Assembly (NCBI GenBank): GCA_963756455.1
Contig: CAVWNC010000004.1
Span: 1,984,001 to 2,048,000 of the forward strand
Reading direction: 5' to 3'
Source of the DNA: DASQPA01 sp963756455
Lineage (GTDB): Bacteria > Acidobacteriota > Thermoanaerobaculia > Multivoradales > UBA5704
DNA length: 64,000 nt
Shown: positions 10,861-18,600 of the stretch, one piece after another
Layout of the letters: every line of letters begins with the position of its first letter
Numbering within the stretch: the first letter of the stretch is position 1
Made by a program: the position numbers and the translations under genes
The notes under the pieces: model-generated
Told to the model about the DNA's origin: nothing
Database searches by the model: none
The model's input: the letters and a program-made list of their open reading frames with translations, nothing else

Positions 10861-11738
10861 CCGAGCTGGACCGCATCCCGCAAGGGCGGCTTGCCGAACA
10901 TGCGAGAGTACTCACGACTGAATTGGGATGCGCTCTTGTAGCCCACCCTGAAAGCCGATCCCTCGGCGGTTTCCCCTTCCTCGACCATCAGCCGCCTCGC
11001 CTCCAGCAGACGGAGGCGCTTCAGGTACTGAATCGGGCTCACTGCCGTCGCTTCCTTGAAGTGCTTAAAGAAAGCAGAACGGCTCATATTTGCCGATTTC
11101 GCCAGAGAGTTTACGTCCACCTCTTCACTGAGCCCGGCTCTCAGGCTGTAGATGGCCTGAGATATCTTGTGCATCTGGCTTCCGGAGCGAACGAACTGCC
11201 GGATCGCCGGTCCATCCGCTCCTTTCAAAAGGTGGTACAAAATCTCCTTGATCACCAAGGGACCGAGCGCTGCCGCGTCTTCGGGAGCTTCTAAAAGTTT
11301 TCCCAGCCGCAGCGCGGCCTCGAGCATGGGGTCACTCGCCTTGCCGATGAACATCGCGCGGAGAGGATTCTCCGCCTTCTTCGGAAAACCATTATCCAGC
11401 TGCGCCGCGACTTCGCTCAGAGCCAGCGAATCGAAATCGATCTTGAGGCATAAAAATGGCAGCTCCGGCGTCGCGGCAAAGATGCGGCTAGTGACCGGCA
11501 AATCGATCGGAGCCGCGATGTACTGCGCTCCCTCGCATCGATAGACTTCGCCCCCCAGAACGATTTCCTTGCCGCCCTGAGCGACGATACAGAGAGATGC
11601 GCTCCAATGATTCTTCGCGCGACGCCCGGGGCGAGAAAATCTTATGCAACGGATGCCAGGAAGGGGAGATTCCTGCACCCCGTCCCGGAGAGAGAAGAGA
11701 TCGATGATCCTGGCGAGCTCCAACCGAAAGTCACTCAT
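10812..11738 (-). CDS. AraC-family transcriptional regulator
   Basis: A 308-residue regulator. The N-terminal half matches the AraC_N cupin-like arm found in 'AraC_N; HTH_18' proteins (SLCIVAQGGKEIVLGGEVYR, YIAAPIDLPVTSRI). The C-terminal half has two helix-turn-helix units (VNSLAKSANMSRSAFFKHFK and AFRVGYKSASQFSREYSRMF). ATG at 11738 is chosen because AGGGG precedes it at a good distance; a longer in-frame start at 11798 has no ribosome site. It is divergent from the epimerase-like gene at 11929, which it probably controls, an arrangement common for this family. Its extreme C-terminus is encoded by a dispersed repeat. Confidence 0.9.
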   Translation of the reverse strand: MSDFRLELARIIDLFSLRDGVQESPLPGIRCIRFSRPGRRAKNHWSASLCIVAQGGKEIVLGGEVYRCEGAQYIAAPIDLPVTSRIFAATPELPFLCLKIDFDSLALSEVAAQLDNGFPKKAENPLRAMFIGKASDPMLEAALRLGKLLEAPEDAAALGPLVIKEILYHLLKGADGPAIRQFVRSGSQMHKISQAIYSLRAGLSEEVDVNSLAKSANMSRSAFFKHFKEATAVSPIQYLKRLRLLEARRLMVEEGETAEGSAFRVGYKSASQFSREYSRMFGKPPLRDAVQLGARLSVPQGWGSYDHR

Positions 11739-11928
11739 AGAAGAACCCCTGCCCATCATGCCGCTCTCCAGCTTAGCCCCCCGTGGACGATTAGGCAAGA
11801 GGCGTGGACTTTTGTGACTTTACCTGAGGGGAGCGCAGCCGCATACTGGCCTCTCGAAAGACCTCCTGGGAGATACGACCGTACAGCAGGACGTCCCTCC
11901 ACAACCATCAGAGCCAAAGGAGAGCCAA

Positions 11929-12858
11929 ATGCGGATTGTCACTGGGGCGACCGGGTATATCGGCGGCGTTGTCACGGAGCGAGCGCTCGCCTCAGGTCAC
12001 ACGGTCCACGGGTTGTCGCGGACCGAAAAAGGGGATGCCAAATTGAAGGCGCTGGGCGCCACTCCCGTGCGGGGAGACCTGGCCCGCCTGGATGTCCTTC
12101 GCCAGGAGAGCGCCCAAGCCGACGCCGTGCTCCACCTGGCCTTTATTCACGACTTCGGAAGGGACTTTGCCGAGGTTCTGCGCATTGACGGGGCGGCGGT
12201 CGATGCCCTGGGCGAGCCTTTACAGGGCACCAAGAAGGCCCTCGTGATCACCTCCGGCACGGCGGTCGTGGCCCCGGATCCGGCGGGTTTGGAGACGACG
12301 GAGGATTCCCCTGTGTCTCAAACCTTCGCCCTCAAAGACCGCATCCTTTCCGAGCGTCATGCCCTGCGCCTCCGCGAAGCGGGGGTCCGGGTGAGCGCGA
12401 TTCGTCTCCCTCCTTACGTCTACGGACGCGGCGGCAGCACCTTTCTCCCGATGCTGATGCAGAGGGCCGCCAAGGCCGGAGAGTCCGTCTACGTCGAGGA
12501 CGGGCACCTCCGCACCTCCGATGTTCACGTGGACGACGCGGCGGCGCTCTTTCTTCTCGCGGCGGAAAAGGCGAAAGCCGGTGACGTCTTCAACGGCACC
12601 GGATCGACCACCGTCACATTGCGGGCCCTGGCCGAGACGATCGGAGCGGCGCTTCAACTGCCCGTGCGCTCCGCCCACCGCGAGGAGGCCGAGGCTCGGT
12701 GGGGCCCGTTCCTGACGGCGTTCGTCCAATTCGAAAACCGGGCCTCCTCTCGCAAAGCCGTTCAGCAGCTGGGATGGCAGCCGCAAGGACTCGACATGCT
12801 GACGGACATCCGGTCCGGGTCCTATCGAGAGCTGGCGGAAACACTGCGGCAGGGCTGA
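11929..12858 (+). CDS. NAD(P)-dependent epimerase/dehydratase-like protein (atypical SDR)
   Basis: A 309-residue Rossmann-fold protein. It starts MRIVTGATGYIGGVV, the GxxGxxG nucleotide site of extended or atypical SDRs, and carries the conserved blocks ADAVLHLAF, RLPPYVYGRGG and RTSDVHVDDAAALFLLA. The YxxxK pair expected near residue 140 is not obvious (LKDRILSERHALRL follows), so catalysis may differ or the protein may be a reductase of the NmrA/atypical class. AAGGAG lies six bases before the ATG. It is divergent from the AraC-type regulator with about 190 bp between starts. The substrate cannot be told from the sequence. Confidence 0.88.
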   Translation: MRIVTGATGYIGGVVTERALASGHTVHGLSRTEKGDAKLKALGATPVRGDLARLDVLRQESAQADAVLHLAFIHDFGRDFAEVLRIDGAAVDALGEPLQGTKKALVITSGTAVVAPDPAGLETTEDSPVSQTFALKDRILSERHALRLREAGVRVSAIRLPPYVYGRGGSTFLPMLMQRAAKAGESVYVEDGHLRTSDVHVDDAAALFLLAAEKAKAGDVFNGTGSTTVTLRALAETIGAALQLPVRSAHREEAEARWGPFLTAFVQFENRASSRKAVQQLGWQPQGLDMLTDIRSGSYRELAETLRQG

Positions 12859-12939
12859 AAACGCCGAGGGGTGTAGGGCCTCTGCCAGGGCTCTTCGCCG
12901 AATTGCCGCTCCTCGGCGTCCCTCCTCTCCAGACAACAG

Positions 12940-12968
12940 TTGACCTCCATTCGCAAATTTGCAATAAT
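12940..12968 (+). promoter_or_regulatory. Sigma-70-like promoter for the secreted protein at 13108
   Basis: TTGACC at 12940-12945 and AATAAT at 12963-12968 are separated by exactly 17 bases, in an AT-rich patch that stands out from the surrounding sequence. It would give a 5' leader of about 130 bases before the ATG at 13108. Confidence 0.55.
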
Positions 12969-13107
12969 CTAACTTAGTTCTTCGCGTTACATCGCGATGG
13001 ACAGCGTTCGTCATCTTGGCGAGCGCAACCGCAATGCCTGAGGCTCTTGGCGGTTTTCCGCACCCCCCGGAGCCCCGGGTTGCGAGAAATCTTCAAGGAG
13101 ACCCCAG

Positions 13108-13815
13108 ATGCGTCGAAGTGTAGTACCTCTTTCGCTCTGTGCCGGCCTGCTGTTCGCGGCGGCAGGCTCCGCCACCGTCTGTAACATCGACCTCACGAAC
13201 CGCGGCACTCAGCCCGCCTACGACGTCGAGATCGAGCTCTCGGGAACTCAGAGCATCACCGACCATTACAACGGTACGTCCGGAGTAGACGACGTGTTCG
13301 CCCTCTTCGGGGTAGCCTTCTCGGGCGGGAACACCTTCCTGCACTGGACGAATCCCGGCTCCCCCATCCCCCCCGTCCCCGCGGGGCACGCGCCGCAGGC
13401 GCACGTCGGGTTCACCACCGCGAACAACAACTGCCCCATCATCGACTTCTTCTGGACCGACGCGAGTGGCAACCGCATCCCCGGGAGCGTCATCGGCGTC
13501 CTGGAGGACCACCTCACCCATACGACGATCACCATCACGAACGGTCTCAGCTCGACCGTCACCGTAGGTCCCGTCCGCTGGGGCTGCTCGACGACCACCT
13601 TCCCGCTGTCGGGCCTCAACCGCACCAACTCGGCCCTGCAAAGCATCCTCACGACGATCTCTTCTAGCGTAGTAACGCTCGGGCCGAATCAGTCCGTACA
13701 CATTCCATTTCCCACTCCGCCGTGCCTCGAGTGCACCTGCTACACGAACTACAAGATCTCCGGCTCCTCTCTCTCCGCCGAGAGCTCTCCCTGGTACGAG
13801 GATCCCGCTCCGTAG
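13108..13815 (+). CDS. Secreted protein of unknown function, 235 aa
   Basis: An N-terminal signal peptide is clear (MRRSVVPLSLCAGLLFAAAG, with a likely cut near GSA). No lipobox is seen, since the residues before the first Cys are ATV. The mature part is rich in Thr, Ser, Asn and Pro with alternating beta-strand patterns (THTTITITNGLSSTVTV), several cysteines including CLECTC near the C-terminus, and no membrane segment after the signal. That fits an extracellular or periplasmic beta-sandwich protein, perhaps stabilised by disulfides. AAGGAG precedes the ATG by eight bases and a good promoter lies upstream. It appears to be transcribed alone. No family is recognised. Confidence 0.75.
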   Translation: MRRSVVPLSLCAGLLFAAAGSATVCNIDLTNRGTQPAYDVEIELSGTQSITDHYNGTSGVDDVFALFGVAFSGGNTFLHWTNPGSPIPPVPAGHAPQAHVGFTTANNNCPIIDFFWTDASGNRIPGSVIGVLEDHLTHTTITITNGLSSTVTVGPVRWGCSTTTFPLSGLNRTNSALQSILTTISSSVVTLGPNQSVHIPFPTPPCLECTCYTNYKISGSSLSAESSPWYEDPAP

Positions 13816-14053
13816 CACCAGGCGTTACCCGCTGTACGACTCTCCGGGGACCGGTGGAAAGGTCGCTCCGCTCACCCATCGGTCCCCCTCCCGGTTCTCG
13901 CAGGAAGAAGGTCGACTTGGGAGGCCTGTCGGCGGCTTCGTCGTTGGGCGAAAACCATGCCGCAGGAAGCCGGAGCCCAGCCTCAGGAGCGCGATTCGAG
14001 CCAGGAGCGGCCGGACGGGTTCCACCAGGCGGGCGGAACGAGCGGCTAGACGT
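13816..14053. other. Non-coding stretch
   Basis: I see no credible gene here: open frames on both strands have no ribosome site and no recognisable protein. It leads into the 21-bp repeat array. Confidence 0.5.
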
Positions 14054-14391
14054 CTCGCGACGGCAGGGAAGGTCCCGGATAGAGCTAATAGCGCGACGGA
14101 AGGACCCTGGAGGGGAGAGAATAGATCTAATGGCGCAGTGATAGAAGCTTACCGGCACCCGATTAGGTCTGACGTGCACCCTCTAGGAACCAATCCGACG
14201 CAACAGCATCTATCCGGAGCCTGGCAAGCTCCAATCGCTCTTCAAATAGCTCCTGGCGCCGCTCGATAAGCTCTATCCAGTGCTCTCTTGGAGTCCGTCG
14301 CCGCGCTCTTAGGTCTATCCGACGGCCTCTTAGCTCTATTCGATGGCCTCTTAGTTCTATCCAACCGCGCCTTAGCTCTATCCGGTGGCGA
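14054..14391. repeat. Degenerate 21-bp repeat array in two opposed halves (MITE-like)
   Basis: Right half (about 14180-14391): roughly ten contiguous 21-bp units, best copies starting near 14302, 14325, 14346 and 14367, with the consensus CTCTTAGCTCTATCCGACG. Left half (14075-14158): units at 14075, 14117 and 14138, again 21 or 42 bp apart, in the opposite orientation (GGATAGAGCTAATAGCGC). Opposed arrays are what the two ends of a multi-site IS would look like with the transposase deleted. No coding sequence lies inside. Confidence 0.5.
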
Positions 14392-14437
14392 ACCCGAGCC
14401 TCGCGGCGAGCCGCCCTTCCATCCGCATGCGCCCCTC
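14391..14437. repeat. Short dispersed repeat, left copy
   Basis: A stretch ending GCATGCGCCCCTCAG, preceded by GCCGCCCTT, recurs in the same orientation at about 16717-16757. The two copies lie either side of the nuclease-like gene and the ankyrin-like remnant. Confidence 0.4.
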
Positions 14438-14703
14438 AGCCGATCCAGGCCGGCCGCAGCGAGCGGAGAGCCCAGAGGGGGGCGCGGCGAGTTGGGCGGC
14501 GTTCAAGTTGCGCAGGATCGCCCGGAAGACCACCGTGGCGATCCCGCGTCCGCGCTCGATGGTCACGGTGTAGACCTCCTCGTCCCGCGCGGACGGCGAC
14601 GGGGAGCCGGGGGGATCGCCGCTGATCCCGTCGCAAAAGGCGGTGCCGAATGCCATCACGCCCTCTGACGAGTCAGGTCCCCGCTCCCTTGGATTCAGCG
14701 TGA
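14436..14703 (-). pseudogene. Gene fragment, unknown protein
   Basis: On the minus strand a frame reads VDFTLNPRERGPDSSEGVMA, then FGTAFCDGISGD and VYTVTIERGRGIATVVFRAI, with GC-rich third positions like the chromosome. It has no start of its own: it begins where the lower-GC nuclease-like gene ends and stops making sense in the short repeat near 14437. I interpret it as part of an older gene interrupted by the cassette. The family is not recognised. Confidence 0.3.
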
Positions 14704-14706
14704 AAT

Positions 14707-16026
14707 CTACCGCCACCTCGCTTGCCAAGCAATTTGCCAGTCGAGAACTTCTGCCGGTGTCTTTGCTCCTGGCCTAGCCGCACTCCTTAGTGTCCTGAAC
14801 GCGGCCGAACGTGCGCCTTTACCGCCATATGGATTTTCTAGCCAGAGAGTATCGTGAGAGGAAAATGGAGAGCCACTGAATTGAAGAATGAATCCTTCAA
14901 GGTAGGTGCGCTGCAAACCCACTTGCGAGAGTATAGCCGACACCAAGCCTGCCACGGCGGCCTTATACTCTGGAGGCGCTGCCCCAAGACCCTCCGCGAC
15001 TACGAAGACAACCCCGGGGCGTGTGCCGGTGAGTTGCGACGCCGCCTTCTTGAGGGGTTGCTTGATGGCATTAAACCCCCGCCCAGGAGAGTCGGCTCTG
15101 CTCCAAGTAGAAAGAATAGCTCCTCGGTCCTCGCTAGAGTATGCCATTGTCTGGCGACCCGTGCGATCTGTTATTCGACGAGCTTCTTTCGACAACTTCA
15201 TAACTAAGCTTTCTCGACCGGTTCCCGATTCACATTCTTCGATCTTGAAATCAATACCGAGTCGTCGGACATTGCTCTCTCTTCCTCTCAGAATACCAAG
15301 AATTGCTTTTGCAATAGCAGCGAGAGACGCTGAGTTGCTTGGTATTTTTTCCTCGACGATGAGGTTAATGATACATGTCCTTCCGGTTCCTAAGGCCGTC
15401 AGGATGTCGTCTTCCCGGATATGACTGAGCAAGCGTTCAAAATCCGCTGGAGGGATGTGTGTGCCAATCTCTTGCGTAAGCATTTTGCACTCCACCTCGA
15501 TCTCCTCACCCTCCGATTCGGCCAGAAAGTCGAAGTTACCTTTGCGTTCTAGGTCAGTTGCCGCGACCCTGAAGCCAGCATCCAATAGCTGATAGAGCGC
15601 ATCGATTTCTGACCTTATTACTCCGAATCCGTAATCACGGCTTAACGCGTCTTTTATCATTCCTTCGAGACGTCTTTTCCCTTGGGGGCTTAAGGCTCTA
15701 CTCAGTACCATTAGGGCATTGCAAAAGGCGATCGCATATGCGAGAATAAATTGGTCGCCCTGCCAAATATTCTCGCCGCGGCTCATTCGCTCATAAGTAT
15801 CAGGAACAATCAATTCGATACAATGTCGCTCTTGAAGCCGCCTGCTCTCGAATTTCAGAGCGCCAAGTTTGTTGAGAAATTCATGTCGGCGTGCTTTCCA
15901 CTTCCGCCATCCAACCGTTTGCACCGCCCATCTCAGAGCTATCTCAGGCATACCCAATTGCAGGCCCTCTTTGCTAACCTGGAAATCTTCGCGACCAAGC
16001 GCCAGAAAGTTAGGTTTCCCTTCCAT
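14707..16026 (-). CDS. Hypothetical protein with PD-(D/E)XK-like motif (possible defence nuclease)
   Basis: A 439-residue protein with no family I can name. In the middle it has FDFLAESEGEEIEVECK, giving D166, then E179-x-K181, the spacing and beta-strand context of a PD-(D/E)XK nuclease core. The N-terminal third is helical, including a hydrophobic helix FILAYAIAFCNALMVLS; the C-terminal third contains GVVFVVAEGLG. Base composition is clearly less GC-rich than the neighbours and codon use is mixed, so it is probably acquired. AAGGAG lies eleven bases before ATG 16026 (eight before an in-frame TTG at 16029). Its position among TIR and PHP-SMC genes suggests a defence or mobile-element role; this is inference. 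Confidence 0.6.
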   Translation of the reverse strand: MEGKPNFLALGREDFQVSKEGLQLGMPEIALRWAVQTVGWRKWKARRHEFLNKLGALKFESRRLQERHCIELIVPDTYERMSRGENIWQGDQFILAYAIAFCNALMVLSRALSPQGKRRLEGMIKDALSRDYGFGVIRSEIDALYQLLDAGFRVAATDLERKGNFDFLAESEGEEIEVECKMLTQEIGTHIPPADFERLLSHIREDDILTALGTGRTCIINLIVEEKIPSNSASLAAIAKAILGILRGRESNVRRLGIDFKIEECESGTGRESLVMKLSKEARRITDRTGRQTMAYSSEDRGAILSTWSRADSPGRGFNAIKQPLKKAASQLTGTRPGVVFVVAEGLGAAPPEYKAAVAGLVSAILSQVGLQRTYLEGFILQFSGSPFSSHDTLWLENPYGGKGARSAAFRTLRSAARPGAKTPAEVLDWQIAWQARWR

Positions 16027-16069
16027 CAAATATATATCTCCTTGACTGCTCTATCCGACGCACGATAGA

Positions 16070-16607
16070 TCAGCGCGATGCCACCGCTGACGCAGAGGGA
16101 TGCCATCGAGCAGGCGCTGAGCCGTACGAATCCTCGCCTCGCGGCTCGTCGAGAAGGCTCTTGTCGAACCTTTCGTTGTTGCCGACATCCAGGGGGACCC
16201 CCAGGCCGAGGAGCCACTCGGCAACGCGGTAGTCCCTCCCCTCCACCGCGAAATCCCGTTGCCGAACCTTGTCGTGCGGGTGGTGTCCAGCCGTCGGCGG
16301 CGGCGGTGACGAGGGAGGGCTCTCGGACGAAAGGTCGGTCCGGATTCGCCCCGTGCTCCAGGAGGGGGCGCAACGAGACCGTGTCGCCGGAGTTGAAAGC
16401 CGCCTCGAAGGACGAACCGTTGGAGCCGGCGCCCAGGCCGCCAGCAGCGAGAGGGACGCGCTGGGCGAGCTGGTCCCGGCTACCGCTGTAGGCGGCCAGA
16501 ACCTGAGGGTTCTCCGCATCGATCAGGAGAGGTGTCACGACGAGACCGAAGCCGACGACTACGGGCTGGGCAAACGCCCCCGTGGAGCCCCGGTTTTTCT
16601 GATCCAT
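16070..16607 (-). pseudogene. Ankyrin-like membrane protein, frameshifted
   Basis: ATG at 16607 with GAGGTGAGG just upstream starts MDQKNRGSTGAFAQ, then a transmembrane stretch (VVVGFGLVVTPLLI) and a first ankyrin-like repeat (NSGDTVSLRPLLEHGANPD). Near 16270-16290 the similarity jumps to another frame, which continues with EGRDYRVAEWLLGLGVPLDV, a second ankyrin-like repeat, and ends at 16070. One indel is enough to join the two. It is either a decayed gene or a sequencing error. The two-frame protein would be about 178 residues, anchored at its N-terminus. Confidence 0.5.
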
Positions 16608-16716
16608 CCTCACCTCGCTGGAGTCCTTGCCCGCGGGCCAAGGCCGTCTTCGCTGTTTGCCTGTTCGCTGCTGCCGGTGGAAAGAGGATACTCCAGGTGC
16701 TACTCTCCCAAAGCCC

Positions 16717-16757
16717 ACCCGAATCCCAGGCCGCCCTTGACTCGCATGCGCCCCTCA
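16717..16757. repeat. Short dispersed repeat, right copy
   Basis: CACCCGAATCCCAGGCCGCC followed by GCATGCGCCCCTCAG matches the left copy at 14391-14437 with small indels. It overlaps the first codons of miaE, so the miaE N-terminus is partly encoded by it. Confidence 0.4.
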
Positions 16758-17390
16758 GTCTCAGACCCCGGCCCGCTTCCCGAGCCGAGCGGCTTTGACG
16801 AGGTCTTCGCCGAGTTGCCGCTCCTCCATGAGACACCGCGGTCGTGGGCGGAGATCGCCGCTTCGCACCTGCCCGAGTTTCTCGCCGACCACGCGGTCTG
16901 CGAGCAGCAGGTCGCGATGTATGCCCTGTCGCTCGCCGGCTACTATCCCGACGACGCCGAGCTCGTCGAGCGCGCCGCGGCGCTGGCCGCCGAGGAGGTC
17001 CAGCATTTCAGGCGGGTCGTCGCGATCCTGGTCGAGCGCGGCTGGCCGCTCGGCGGGCGGCGGAAGAACCCCTGGGTACAGGCGCTCCGGCAACGGATCG
17101 TCCCCGGCCGGGAACCCTGGACGAAGGTCGACCGCCTCCTCTTCGGCGCCCTGGTCGAGGCGCGGAGCTGCGAGCGGTTCACCCGCCTGGCGGAGGTCGT
17201 CGAGGACCGGGAGGTGGCGCTCCTCCTCGCCGACCTGGGGCCGGCGGAGAGCCGGCACTGGCGACTCTTCCACCGCCTCGCCGGCCGCGGCGTCGATCCC
17301 GAAGCGCTCGCCGCCAGGTTTCTCGGCTGGCGCGAGTTCGAGGCCGACCTCGCCCGTGATCTCGGCGTCTCCCCGGCCGTCCACGGCTGA
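16746..17390 (+). CDS. miaE: tRNA-(ms2io6A)-hydroxylase (MiaE-like di-iron enzyme)
   Basis: MiaE hydroxylates the isopentenyl side chain of ms2i6A at tRNA position 37. The 214-residue protein is all-helical with ferritin-like ligands: ADHAVCEQQVAMYALSL (helix 1 Glu), AAEEVQHFRRVVAILVERGW (E and H of the EExxH pair), VEARSCERFTRLAEVV and AESRHWRLFHRLA (second E/H set). The family block YPDDAELVERAAALA is well kept. ATG at 16746 gives the usual family length; no strong ribosome site precedes it. It converges with queG, another tRNA-modification gene, 21 bp away. The first ten codons fall in a dispersed repeat, so the true start might be slightly downstream. Confidence 0.85.
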   Translation: MRPSVSDPGPLPEPSGFDEVFAELPLLHETPRSWAEIAASHLPEFLADHAVCEQQVAMYALSLAGYYPDDAELVERAAALAAEEVQHFRRVVAILVERGWPLGGRRKNPWVQALRQRIVPGREPWTKVDRLLFGALVEARSCERFTRLAEVVEDREVALLLADLGPAESRHWRLFHRLAGRGVDPEALAARFLGWREFEADLARDLGVSPAVHG

Positions 17391-17411
17391 CGGCGAGGCG
17401 CCGCCGATCGA

Positions 17412-18572
<1,161 letters not shown>

Positions 18573-18600
18573 GGGGAAGGATTGTACAGAGACGGATAGA

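Noticed and set aside
14180..14391. CRISPR array
   Set aside because: Units are contiguous, degenerate and without unique spacers, and no cas gene is nearby.
14378..14728. A complete small gene at 14378-14728
   Set aside because: It starts at a TTG inside the end of another gene without a ribosome site and ends inside repeats; treated as a fragment.
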